This document shows positions 45,982-58,700 of a stretch of DNA of 64,000 nucleotides, in pieces; the stretch's first letter is position 1; every line of letters starts with the position of its first letter. Origin of the DNA: Ulota crispa (Eukaryota > Streptophyta > Bryopsida > Orthotrichales > Orthotrichaceae); assembly GCA_963920765.1 (NCBI GenBank), contig OY987249.1:1738501-1802500 (forward strand), written 5' to 3'. The position numbers and the translations under genes are program-made. Below the pieces are notes generated by a model. The model did not search any database. It saw nothing but the letters and a program-made list of their open reading frames with translations, and was not told the origin of the DNA.

Positions 45982-47252
45982 TTACTGCAAGGTCTTCACA
46001 TACTGATCTAAAGTTGCGTTGAAAAGCTCGCACCTGCCATTACCAGCAAACCATCATTACACGCAAAAAAAAAAAAAAAAACAACAAACCTTCTGCGAGT
46101 GTAACAATCTTCACACAAAGCTAACAAAATCTGAAAACGATCAAAACAAGCCTATTCTAAAGTGCACATCACATGGCGTTGCTTAGAATAGGGGAAGATT
46201 TAAACACCGAGGACTTACTTGAAGGGCTGTCCAAGCGAGTACAAAGGATTCTTTACTACATACTCCACATAGATGTTGTTGTAGATGAATTTCAAAGCTT
46301 CTCGAAGATCTCCCATCCTGGGATCTGTAACCAATATCAGCTGCAAAGAAGATCCATCCATTTATGTTAATTCCATAACTTGAAGTGACAAAAGGTTTGC
46401 AGCTGTGCAAAGCAAACCCTAAAACATTGACATATCACGGTTTTAAGTGCAAAGCCAAATCCAGACCCACTGAGATATCATGGTTTCAAGTGCAAAGCAA
46501 ACCCTAAAACACCCAGATATCATGGTTTCAAGTGCAAAGTAAACCCTAAAACACTGAGATACCATGGTATTTAGTGCAAAGCAAACCCTAAAACATTGAA
46601 ATATCATGGGTTTAAGTGTAAAATATATAACTTTAAATTTGTATTATCAGGATCAATGAAGAATACTGCATTATACTGACCAATTCACTTGAACAAGTTG
46701 CGGATATTAGTCATTAGTCAAAACATGAACCCTAAACCCCAAACCCAAAAAAAACTATGACTCTCAAGTTGGATTGATTGGTTGGTTCTGGAGGGGGCTA
46801 AAGAGGGTTTTATAAGCTCAATGCCGATTTACCTTGATGCCAGACGGCGATTCCATAAAGCTGAGCTTGTAAGTGTTGGTGCGAAAGCTGTGAAACGAAC
46901 AGCCTTGTCCGGGTAAACTTGGCAACCCGAGGTTACCCTTATTACCACTGCAGATCACGAGAACACAGTCAGCATTGCAGATCACGGGAACACATTCAGA
47001 AATGGTTAAAGAGAAGAGAAGGGTAAAGAAAGAGGAAGAGGAAGAGGGAGAGGAGCGAGGGGCGCACCCGACGGGATCCATTTTGGCAGCGAAGGACTTG
47101 AGCGAGAAGAGAAGGCCGAACATGAGCTTCTGGTCTTGCTGCTGACTAAGCGTGGTGTGAGGTCGCATCCACACGTGGTAATGCAAGCACACCCCGTTCC
47201 GGTTGAAGATGTACATGCATCGCATACGTGAGGTCGGGGCAAGTGCAGCCAT
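45982..47252 (-). CDS. BET5: TRAPPC1/BET5 trafficking subunit (4 exons, 157 aa)
   Basis: Core subunit of the TRAPP tethering complex, which works as a Rab/Ypt1 GEF in ER-Golgi and Golgi traffic. Coding exons on the minus strand: 47252-47068, 46947-46833, 46340-46219, 46033-45982. GT-AG introns, 474 bp in total, no frameshift. Family landmarks in order: MYIFNRNGVCLHYHVW, QKLMFGLLFSLKSFAAKMDP, GQGCSFHSFRTNTYKLSFME, SPSGIKLILVTDP, GDLREALKFIYNNIYVEYVV and a C-terminal CELFNATLDQYV. This is a longin/profilin-like Bet5 fold with no catalytic motif expected. The start could be M1, M10 or M13; M1 is taken because it is the first ATG, but family N-termini are short and variable. Intron 2 has a telobox-bearing tandem repeat. 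A strong donor (GGGTAAGT) lies about 11 nt after the stop, so a 3' UTR intron is likely. Confidence 0.94.
46404..46615 (-). repeat. 42-bp tandem repeat with AAACCCTAAA in TRAPPC1 intron 2
   Basis: About five imperfect units contain GTGCAAAGCAAACCCTAAAA and a GATATCATGGTTT half. Each unit carries the plant telobox-like AAACCCTAAA on the plus strand. It lies wholly within the intron 46832-46341. Confidence 0.85.
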
Positions 47253-47576
47253 CGCTGGTGCGACGCAATCTCAGCTTGGTAATGGCGAAATCTCAGCTCG
47301 GTGGTGGCGGAGAAAATGAGGTACAATACATCGGGGGGTGCACGGAAGAGGAAACCCTAATGACAGAGTTGAGATCCGAAAGGAGTGAGGTCGAAATTCA
47401 AAAGAGTCGGGGGGCGAAGACGGAGGAACTCGAATGCCAACATTTCTGTCTGCGACGGTTTCTCCGCCACGAGAGAGAAGAGAGAGAGAGCGAAGAAACC
47501 AAGGCACTTCGGACGAAGTGGACGAAGAGAAGCTGGTTTTTCACCGACAAGTCTAGGCATGGATTTTGGAGTTAAC
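47253..47576 (-). promoter_or_regulatory. TRAPPC1 5' flank and probable leader
   Basis: This is 324 bp between the start codon and a MITE, and is the most GC-rich part of the neighbourhood. It includes a CT-rich stretch on the coding strand (47470-47490). No clear TATA box was found. Antisense open frames such as 47228-47575 are composition artefacts. Confidence 0.45.
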
Positions 47577-48155
47577 TTAACCCCTAAAGGGTGTTACTTA
47601 CCAAGTGTTGGTTGTATTCATACAAGGACCATTTAGTACTTGAAGAAATGGTTTTATGACAAATGTCAAGAATTCCCAAAAAATCCTCATTGATTGATAG
47701 TATGTTTATGATTTGTCTTAAAATTTACAACTCTAATGGGATTCAAGTGTTATCTAAATACCCCATCCATATACAACACATGAGAGCTTGTACAGTGGTG
47801 CTTGGTTAGCGTCAACACTTTGGGCTAGTAAAAAGTGTTGACCTTATCCAAGCATTGATCATAAACAAACCTTCCATTTGTATTACTTTCCCTAGTTCTA
47901 AGGGTTGCAACTTTGGAGGTGCTTTCCCACCCAAGTTTTTGGTACACTAACCAAACGCCTTTCTAACTAAGAAGTCAAAATGGGAATTGATGAAAAGAAA
48001 ACGTTGACCATAGGCAAGCACTTGACCTTAACCAAGCTCATAATACATGCTTTTGAGCAAAAGGGGAGTGGAGCTAAGATCTTACCCAAATGTTGCTCTT
48101 ACAAAGGTTGACACTAACCAAGCACCACAATACAAGAACATCCTTTAGGGGTTAA
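47577..48155. mobile_element. TTAA-flanked MITE next to the TRAPPC1 promoter
   Basis: The borders are TTAA-CCCCTAAAGGGTG and CATCCTTTAGGGG-TTAA, 579 bp. Inside, at about 47795-48128, is an inverted pair CAGTGGTGCTTGGTTAG../..CTAACCAAGCACCAC. It belongs to a second family that also occurs at 58145-58339, so one element may be nested in the other. Confidence 0.8.
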
Positions 48156-48180
48156 GCATGGAGTTAATAAGGATCTTAAC

Positions 48181-49060
48181 TCAACCCCTAAATGCCTCAG
48201 GCACCCAATTTGGGTGCTCATGAAACTTTGAGAACATGTTGAAGGCAAAGGTTTTGTTTTTTTAATTTTTTTGGAGAAGTTGCAGTTTGAAGTTAGCTTT
48301 AATGTCCAGTTTGAATTTTCTCCATACCACATTTCAATAGTTTTTGGCGGAAGCTAAAGTGCAAGCATACCTCTTGCACATCAAAAAGTGTGATGATAAT
48401 AGTGTCACTAAAGAGCCTATGACAAGCTAGTTGCCACATTGGAAAAATAGGGAGCAAGTTGAGAATAAAGTGAAGATTTCCCTTGGGCAATGAGGGCCCT
48501 TTTACTAAAATTTCATCATTTAACAAAATCTAAATGTGTTTTTGCACTAATTTCACTTGGAGTGTTTTTGTTATACAAATTAGAATTCATTTAAGGTTGA
48601 GCTCTCTTTTGTTCATAATTATTTTTGGTTAAATACCAAAGCTAAAAGCTTTCTTTATATGAGGTGGGATAGTTGCATTGCAAGCTCATTTATAAAATTG
48701 TGATCATGGATTTGAAACGGGAGTCATTAGTTTTGAAGAAACAACAATAAGTACTAAAGCATTGTAAGTGGTTGTTTCCCAATTTTGTACTTAAAAAGTT
48801 GCCATTTTTGCATTAGAAGTTTTAGGTGGCTAAATAATAAACAATTTTTTTGTACTCATCCACATTCAATCACAAATATCTTAAAATCTATGTGATCTTT
48901 TTGAAAATTTTTAGGTAACACCATCTAAAAGCCTTGAAGTTCAAAATCCTATGGTTACAATTTTGTTTTGATGTTTGATAATGATCATATAAGGACAATT
49001 CAAAAACTTCAAAATTGCCTTCCAAAACAAGAAAATTACCTTTGAGCATTTAGAAGTTAA
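48181..49060. mobile_element. Probable TTAA-family element, 880 bp
   Basis: The borders are TCAA-CCCCTAAATGCCTCAGGC and TTGAGCATTTAGAAG-TTAA. Ends are about 70% matched. It starts 25 bp after the previous element. The interior does not code. Confidence 0.5.
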
Positions 49061-50742
49061 TGGATAATTTATTACAAGAACCCTTTTGCATTATCATTTT
49101 GAAAGTATCAATATCTTGGCAATAGCAATTAGGATTGTTAAACAAGACATCATTTGGAAATTCCGTCCATTTGCAATAAAGCCAAACTTGCTAATGTCCA
49201 ATTCACCAAGAAGCACCATTTAGGGATGTAAATCAATTGTTACTCTAGTGAAGCATGAAACTGCCATAACTTTTGTGAATAGGTTGTTTGTCATTCAAAT
49301 TAGAACTGAACAAAAAGCTATAAATAACAAACAAAATTTAGCAAGCAAGGGATGCAAAGCTACGAAAATTAACAAAATTTGGCAGCTAGCAGTTCAATAG
49401 CTGGCAATCAAGATTTTATAAAATACAAACATGATTGTAGTTTTTATTTTTTTTCTATAATGACAAATATGATTAAATAGGTGTTTGGCAAGTTTATCTT
49501 TCCAAGGTAAAAATTCAATCCATTGAACCCATGAAATTTTTGCAAAGGGTTGCACACAACAAATGCATCAACCTCAATAGTTGGCAAATGTTGGACGCCT
49601 TAACAACGGCTTGACAACAACAAGAGCCTTTTAGGTTTGTTTTAATAGGTTTTTTGTGCCCATTGTTGGTGTGGCTTATGTTGCTCAAAGAAGAAATTTC
49701 TCTGGCATTTAGTAGGTTAATTTGGTTAAATGCTATATTTTTTTTGTGAATTTGCTTATTTAAAACCTCATACCTCCGAATTCTAAAACAAGTTTAGCCA
49801 CAAGGTTTAGTTGGGCTACAAGAACCGTTTCAATTTAAGTTGAAAGATTCAAAACTGCACTAACTAAGCCTTTTACGAGGATTGTGAATTTATTGCATTT
49901 CGTCAATACAAGAAATAGTATGTGGTTATTGTATATTGATCAAATTCTATTGAATGTCCGTATGACTGAATTTTTGATTAAGGATGTATAAGGTAATTAA
50001 TTGTCTTAGAACCGCTCATTAGTGTATAACTGGTTCTAAGAAAACAATTACCGGACATAATCAGATTTTGATAAAAAAAAAGTCAATTGATGAGATTTAT
50101 TTTTGGAAATGTCACAACGGTATCCAGTTGGCATCTCATAACAAGGTTTTGTTTTCAAATTGTTCATAGTCATTTTTTTGTGCTGGTTATTGATTGTGGA
50201 TTGCTCTTTTTAGAGCCAATTGCTGAGTGGCACATTTGCAAAACTCACAAAAGAAATCAGTTATATTATTGTGGGGCATGACATTCTTGTGCAAGGGCAT
50301 CTTCATTTTATGCTTTTGATATTGCAAAGGAAAAGAAATTACAACAAATAAGTATAGCACATATTGTAACAAACAATTTTCAAGCATGGTTGTTTGTTTG
50401 TCATGTGATATTCAAAATTCTCTATGAATACCACAAGTTCAATTTTTTTATTTGTAGAGTCTTGGACATTAAGTTGCACTCCTTTTTAAAACCCCTCCCA
50501 CACATTCAATTCTTCATCAAATTCAAAAGTAATTACATGTTTGAAAAGCCAGCTCAAGGGGATAAAATGTTTTAGAACACAAAAAATAGATTATTCTTAT
50601 TTCATATTTTCAATCCATGTCAAATGTGATTTTGCACAAATGAGTATGCCATATTTATCCACTTTTATCAATATCATCAACATCTTTGTGGCTTTTAACC
50701 GCCTTTTAGAACTTGAAATTGTCTCAACTCAAGCAAGCTTAT
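49061..50742. other. Non-coding stretch, nothing recognised
   Basis: AT-rich, with an imperfect inverted pair near 49990-50060 (AAGGTAATTAATTGTCTTAGAACC and GGTTCTAAGAAAACAATTACC) that could be a tiny MITE of about 70 bp. No gene. Confidence 0.4.
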
Positions 50743-51294
50743 TGTACAGTACCCTAAAGAAAGAGTACATAAGTCTCTCTTTTGGGATTCAAAGAAGTTT
50801 GTACTATAAATAAATTTGTTTTTGGCAAAACAAACATATCATCATGTTTAAAGGTACAAATGTGATCACAATGTATGAGTCAAATAACAAAAACTAATTT
50901 CCATAAAGAAATATATATTTTACTAAATTTGGTCATGATCACCCTAACATTAAAATCTCTACAGAGAGAATTTGGAATTTTTTTGGAAATGTTTGTTTGA
51001 AAGGAAGATGTGCATGTGGATATCTCCTACATATCCATGCAATCAAATCTCAAAAATTCATCACCAATGTTTTTTAATCAACTTTCTTGTAAAACCATGA
51101 TTTTGACACAAAACAATTTACCAAAAATACAATTTTGGTTTTTATTAACTGAAATTTGGTATGCTTGATCATAATTGCACAAGGATTACATACAAAAAAT
51201 TTGAGAATAAAATGCCAATTATGTTCTTTGTTATACCAACTTCTTTGAATGCCATGAGAAGGACTTATGTACTCTTTCTTTTGGGTACTGTACA
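50743..51294. mobile_element. Deleted copy of the 904-bp foldback family
   Basis: The termini TGTACAGTACCCTAAAGAAA and its inverse are almost identical over about 31 bp. The left arm keeps only about 60 bp, while the right arm matches 17008-17423 along its length. The ends of this copy define the family terminus better than the full copy does. Confidence 0.82.
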
Positions 51295-52290
51295 TTGAGA
51301 ATAGATTGAGAATGTACTAGTGGTAAATTGTTGACAAACTTGTAGTGACTTTAAAAACATTTAAACCATAACTGGATTTCTTTTTCAAATGTTTTTTTTC
51401 TAACACTTCTCAATATTGGATTTACGTCAAACTTTCAACACAATTTGCTCCTTTTTCTAAGCTTTTAAAATATGTAATTAGTTTTAGATTTGATAAAACA
51501 TTGATTGTGTCAGAAAATTATAAAAAAAGGACTACAACTTCCTGTCCAGGACTCTACAAAGCATTCGGTGTCAAGCATTGCACATTGGGTGTCTATTTGT
51601 TACTCAAATTCTGAATTACAAAAAGGAAGGAGGAAGATATAAAGATAAGAACAAGGAGGACAAAAAGTCACCTAAAAATATTGGAAATTAAAAGAGATGG
51701 TGCAAGGCACATGCCTTGGAAACATTTTTCAATATTTTTTGGAAAACTTATAACAAAAGTAAGTAAATGATGGCCAAGAAGTGGCAAAAAAGAAGCATTG
51801 GATAAAGTACATGTACATGATCTTTTACATACAAATTTCGGGTCATTGTTCTAAGTGGATTTCATAATGATTTGCATGACTAAATCATGCAGCAAATAGT
51901 GTTTCCATATTCACATCACTTTTACAAATGTGACCACTAAAATATCTCATTTCTAACCCCACTACATCACAAAAGCAAGTCAACTCCTTCCTTGCAAGAT
52001 TCTTCTAGTCAAAATATTCAACAATTGTTGTACTCTTAACCTAAAGCAAACAAAGATCAACAAGCCACACATGTCTCAATATTATCGCTCACTAATAACA
52101 TCCCATCTAGAAGGGTTATACTACACTTCTTTCAATAAAACTTCTCAACAAAGACATCCCATTTGCAAAAACTATGTCACACTCGTTCTTGCTCACCAAT
52201 ACATCCCATGACTAAGCCTTGCCCTAGAGCAAAGAACATCCAAGTACCAATACATACAAAAGAATGGATAAGTTTTGAAAATACCTCATT
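51295..52290. other. Non-coding stretch, nothing recognised
   Basis: AT-rich sequence without open frames of note, RNA genes or inverted repeats that could be identified. Confidence 0.4.
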
Positions 52291-52429
52291 CACTACAAGA
52301 AAAAAGTGTCCTCAATGACTTCCACAAAGACCAAAAATGTCCATAATAATTAATTGAATCATTTAATAATCATTGTAAACATTTAGAATTGTTGTAATCT
52401 ACTCGTTCGAACACGCATTTCTTGTAGTG
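52291..52429. mobile_element. Miniature CACTA element, 139 bp
   Basis: The termini are CACTACAAGAAAAAAGTG and CGCATTTCTTGTAGTG, flanked by ATT and ATC (a degenerate 3-bp duplication). It lies about 280 bp past the 3' end of the kinase-PP2C coding region, so possibly in or near its 3' UTR. Confidence 0.82.
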
Positions 52430-52707
52430 ATCGACAATGGCACAACAACACACTAGGAGTACAAACAAAGACCACTTTCAAAAAGAATCAGCGGCTCATT
52501 TAGTGACTAAACCTTCAATTATTATGCATAATAACAATCTATACAAGGCTTTAATAATCTATACAGGACATAGATAGATAGTGTTAGTGCAAGATAATGT
52601 GCAGGTGTAGGAGCATTTCCTCCTGTTTTTTGGACAAATACCTCAGGCACCTTCTCAAATTCCAACCTTAGACCACAAGGTTGGATAAAACAGGCTGAAG
52701 AGTTTGC

Positions 52708-55700
52708 TTAGTACACACGCTCCACCGTAGAGACAGGTTTGAGAAATATCACAAGTACAGTGATGTTGTCACGGCTGCCACGCTCAACAGCCTCCGTTGC
52801 TAGCCTCTTGGAAACCATGCTTGGCTCCTTCACCGTGTCTTTGACAATTGCTACAACGTCGTCGCTTGGCATGGTCTCCCACAACCCATCACTTGCAATT
52901 ACCTGAGTCCCAGCAAAAATAAATAAATAAATCAGCACTTTAGCTTTTCTTAAAACATTAATAAAACACCAATTTACAATATATGCCATATTTTTAAAAA
53001 TCTAAAAAAAATCTAAATTATTCATGCAATTTTGAGTTTTCTAGATTTTTTAATTAATTTTGGTCTTTTAATGTATTGATAAAACATCACGACATCTCTT
53101 AGTATTTAAGCAAAGCATGGGAGATCTCTCAACATTTTGTATCTATCTCCAAAAGAGTAAAAATTGGACTCTTATTTCTAGATTTTAGATTGTTTACATT
53201 TAGTTAGATCTATATGGAATTTAGGTTTCACAAAAAACTACACTATTTATCCTATTTGGTGAATGGTGCAATCTTTTGACAATACACTAGGAAAACCATG
53301 TATCAGTGAAATGTCCCATTTAACAAAATTTGGAAAAGTCCAAAGTCCGAGAACAAAAACCATGCCACCATGCAAAAGAGAAAATTGAGAGTTTTGCTAA
53401 CTTGTGGTTCTTATTGATTGCATGGAGAGATCCCTTAATAGAAGATCAATCCATGCTTGGAGAGTTGAGCTCTAAGATAATTGTACATGACATTGGAATA
53501 TCTCATGTCCAGATTAGAGTTACGATTCATTCTCTAAAATTCACTGAACTTTGCATCTCGTATTAAACGGCCACTTATTATTATTAACTATTCACTCAAT
53601 AGCTGCTTGTTGGTGAATATAGTTTAACAAAAGGAATTCAGGGATATTTTGGGGTTTCATTAATCATGAAAGGAGTAGATACAAGAAAAAATTACTACTC
53701 CTATATTTTCTAAATATTGGTGATAAGTACTCCAATTAGAAGAAGAACTCTAACCTATTGAGCCGGCATGAATGAAGAGTCCATTTATTCAAGACCCAGG
53801 ATAATGGTAGTGAGTACTACAATCAAGTACTCCGAATGAAATGATGCAAGCAACTGAGGAAGGAAGCTTACCAAATATTCGTCATCAGTGCTCAACTTGA
53901 ATGCAGTGACTTCGGGATTTGCAGTGACAAATGGTTTCAGATCATCATCTCCTATTGACCGTGTGACCTGCGCATGAGTTGCATTGAAGCTTTTTAGCAT
54001 CGTTGGGTTTCAAAAGAAAACACATCAGATTAAACACCTGCCAAGATACAAATCACACTAGAATGGAAATGTGGAGAGCAGTGATCCCAAATGCAATTTT
54101 TGTGAGTAGGTCAAAACAATGCTGACTGCGCTAAGTTTTTTGAGTTTGATATGGTTGTATTTTCGTTTTTCATATAGTGCATGACACTTATAACCAACAA
54201 CCCCCAAATTTGAGCGCCAGTGTACTGTACTACTTTGTCAAAAAAAAAAGGCTATCAAAAACTCAAGACCAGTGAGTTTAAGCCTGAGTTTTGATATTTT
54301 TACTGGTGAAATTACTTTTGAGCTAATGGAAGTATGTGTTGTGCTTTAGCATTTCTTTGTCGCTACAATTTAGTTAATTACAATTGTCATGCACTATAGC
54401 AAAAAAGAATTTGGTGGAAAATTTGCTAAATTTAGCCACATTTGAGAGCACTGATTGAAGAGCACCTCAATAGCAGCTGCACCAACTCGCCAGGTATTGA
54501 CTCTCCAACTGACAGACCCACCAGCTTTTATTACTCGCTCTCGCTCATTGCTGCTGCTTGCTGTATGGTCCTGTGAAGAAAAAGCCAACAACTTCCTGAT
54601 TAATTAATAGCAATGCTATGTTTTAGTAATTCTAGACAACCCAAAGTACAAAAACAAAAGCCATGTCATAAGGCAAAGAGAGATTGTAAGATTTGTGTCA
54701 ATCTATGAAATTTATAGATTGCGTGGAGAGACTTTTTGGGAGCTGGTTCATGTTTGGAGAGCTTAATTTTAGAAGATGTGCATGACATTGAAATATCAAT
54801 CATCATGATCCTATGTAATGTTGATCCGCCTTCATAGTTCAGAATTAGTTAGATATGATATAACATGTAAAACAGAGAACTACGTACCAAAGTTGTCACT
54901 AGAAGTCAACACTAATTTAGAATTGGAAGTAAACTACAAAAAAATGATTGCCAAAACCTACTCATAGAATCCCATCCCTTTTGTCAACCACAAGACAATC
55001 AATTGTTTAACTTTAAATTTTAAAATCATCAATATTGATCTAAAATCTACTTGACATTGGAGATTCATAACAAAAAAACAAATAGAATATGCACACCCCA
55101 ATCACATTGGTTAAAATTCAATACAACAAGGAAGTCAATCATCTCCATTCAATACTAAATTTTGACTGGTTTCATTCTTATTCAATCAAATTAATTTCTT
55201 GATTCCTTGTGTTATTTTGGCTTTCTTTCTATAATATTAACAAGGGGACAAATCACAAAACTTGCCAACAAAAACCCCGTCTCTAGAACCCACAACTTTG
55301 AGAGAAGGGAGATGTGGGGGTGTGTCTGTAACTTGTCAACTAACCATGTAGCAACACAGTTTTCAAAAAGATTCAATTTTCTATTCGATTACAACTTTCA
55401 AAAAGACTCAGATTTTTTTAGTACAAGACACAATAAACCAACAAAACTATTGACCAAAAATGTCTACCAGGCGCCAACTTTGAATGCCAATAACTTTTTT
55501 TTGGAAATAGCTCTAATTTGTTTTTGTAACCTTTATCCTAATAAAGACCTTCCTGCTTATAGTTACAAAAGCTTCAACTTATTGAGGGTGCTATGTATAA
55601 ACAGCACATATAGTTGTTAGATCTTTGTTGGTTCAAACACCGTATTAAGTTAAAGGGAAAATTTGATAAACACCCCTGAGATTTGCAATATTTGTATAGA

Positions 55701-58700
55701 TACCTCCTGGTTTTTTGGAAATTGCACAAACACCCTTGAGATAGTTATTTCGCTTTTTCAAAATCATCGTTTCTAGATCTTGCAATGAATACCTTAATGT
55801 TTGAAGCATAGAAACACACAAAGATGGAACAATATAATTGAAAAAAAAAATACTTGCAAAACTACTTGAGATGCTCCTTTGAGATGTCAAGGATATTTGT
55901 GCAATTTCTGAAGAATCAAGGGTATCTGTACAAATATTGCAAATTTCAGGGGTATCTATCAAATTTTCCAAGAGTTAAATGGTATTATTCATTAGATTCA
56001 CCCCCACTTTAAAAATATTTGCATTAAGATTAAGGAAGTTTTTGAAGTACCGTGCTAAGAGGGAGAGCTTGTCCTTTCCGGCAGAGGATGGTTCGGCAAT
56101 CTCCAGCATTGGCAACATAAAGCATGTCATGCACAAGCAGCGCCGTGATGGCAGTACACCCGGGGTGCCAGTCCAAACCCCCGCCCTTCCTCCTTTGCCT
56201 TTGCTTGTCCAGCTCTCGGCGGAATGCCACGTCCGTTTCAATGAATGCACTCGTCAAAGCGTCCTCTGGGCTGCACCCCCACAAACAACAGAATTTTTTA
56301 ATAAGCAAGGTCTGTCTTTTCCTATCAAGTTTCTAAGTTCACCTCAGCACTTTCTACTTCCACAAATTCGATATCCCTCAAAAAAAAAAAGAAAAAAGAA
56401 AAAATATTCCTCACATATAGCATTGACCAGCCTAAGCTCACAAACAGTGGCAAATTTAGTGAAATTAAACACAAAAGTTTTACTACATGGAGCAGAATCT
56501 GCACAACCCCTAGACCGTTTATTAGCTCTGGATCGCAAGGGAGAAGGCGTTGCATTGAGAGAAGCTATCTTGAGGAAGTTTGAGTAGGTACCTTATTCAA
56601 AAAGTAGTGTATTTGCTTGTTTTATTTAATGTCATCCAAGAGTTAATGTAACACTCAAATATTATGCTATAGAGCAAACTACAAAGTTTTCTAATAGTTT
56701 ATCTTCATACCACCATCAAGAGTAGATTTTAAGTGAACAGGCAACAAGCGATCAGTCAACTAGTGACCAAGACAAGATCCAAATCTCAATGAACAATGTT
56801 CATCAAATACATATAGCCACGTTTAATGAATTTTGGAAAGACCAAAAGTCACCATGCCAAATGGCAAAAAAGAAAAAAATTGAAATGTTTGCCGATTTGT
56901 GGTCCTTGTAAGTTGCATGAAAAGATTCCTTGATAGGGAGACCAATCCGTGCTTAGAGAGTTCAGTTCTAAAGGATGTGCATGACGATGAAATATTAATA
57001 TTTATCGATCCCCACGACCTTGTACAGCCTAGATTTGTACTTTTATTTGTCTTCATAGTTCAAAGTTGGTTAAATATGACATACATGATGTTCATAGTAC
57101 ATTGTAAGCCTACAAAAAGAGTACATTATTCACCGAACAGAAGAAGGAAAATATTGTACCTGGAAGTGGAAGCCTTCGAAAGTAAAATCTCAGGAATTGC
57201 CATAACTGAAAACTCTGCAGCCTCAGGCCCTGATCCAGTTCATAAAAGAAAACAAAGTCATACACAAAAAAAAAAAAAAAACCAATACCGACATCATCAA
57301 CCTCTCTTTCTCCCTGATTTACTTCCATTACCGACATAGATAGAGAGAACATTCACCTTACAAACCCGGAGGTTCAGCACAAAAGAAACTAAAACTTACC
57401 TCGATGTCCATCAAAGACGCCAAAAGCATGGACATTGGAATCTTCGCCCAGCTGAGATTTTAAGAAGTGAGTATCTTCCATAGTTTGTCTTGCTCCAATC
57501 GTTGCAAATGATCCCATTGAAAGCACAGGAAGGTAGCTTGAGTTTTGCTTTGCTTGGTTAAGCCAACCTCGAGAAGAAGGCTGCATAACCGTGGATTTCA
57601 ACCCTTCCACAACCTGAGAGGCCCAGTTTACATCTGTTCTCCTCTGCTGAGTGTAATTTAACACTACTTCCAGACCGTTTTTATCAGTGTTTGATGAAAC
57701 GAAAACTTCTGGTTTTTTCACTGAATTATTGTCTGATTTTGTTTGTTTTAAGAGTAGCTTGGAAGTGATTTCATGGAGTGATTTCAGTACAGAATCAAAA
57801 GATGGACGCTCTGCTGGGTCGCCATGCCAGCATCGATCTATCAAGGAGGACAATTCTAATGGAAATCCAGATTCGGAACCAGCACGTACTGGTCTCAAGC
57901 CTTGTGACGTGACCGCCGTTGAGAGCTGTTGCTCTGAGTAATTCATCTCTAGAACCGTGTGTGCCTGCCACGTTACCACATGTGTAAGAAAGTACAGTTT
58001 TAACAAACTATCGAATAGGTCATATAGGAAAAAATAAAAACAAAAATAGAAATCAGTTGTATGTATTTGTTTCACCAACTTATACTATGACCTTCACGGA
58101 TTCTAGTGATATAAAATTTCTTTCCCAGTGGAAATAGTCTGCAACTACAGTGATGCTTGGATAAGGTCAATGCATTGGACAAGAAAATAGCAAGAAAATA
58201 ACTTTGGCCATATCCAAGTAATAACCGTAAACAAACACTCCATTCAAAAGGGCCTGGAACACAAAAAAGAGAGTGGGACCTTTGACACTATTCAAACGTT
58301 TCTCTTACAAAATTGACCTTATCCAAGCAACACTGTAGTAGTCAAATATGTCATTTTAAAACCATGAACTTTTTGTTCTTAAGGGGTTGATTAGCTCAAA
58401 ACCAACTTAATCAAATTTATACTTCAAAGTGGGTTAAGTGTTCATATTGGTCATTTCATCCTCTTATGCCATGTTTAACTAGACAATCCAAAATCCAGAA
58501 ATAAAAATCATGTCTTAAGGCAAAGAGCAATTGTAAGTTTTTGTCAACTTATGGCTTCTATAAATGGTATCCATATAAGAGCCCAGTCCATGTTTGAAGA
58601 ACTTAGTTCTGGATGATGTGCGTGACACTAAAATATTATCAAATTGCCATGGCTTTGTACAGTCCAGATTTTCCTTTCATAATCCAAAATTGGTTATCTA

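Noticed and set aside
47228-47575. 115-codon plus-strand ORF
   Set aside because: It is antisense to the TRAPPC1 5' flank, low complexity and charged, with no recognisable domain.
55979-56587. 202-codon plus-strand ORF
   Set aside because: It lies opposite exon 9 of the kinase-PP2C gene, whose minus-strand protein matches the PP2C family; the plus frame is a shadow.
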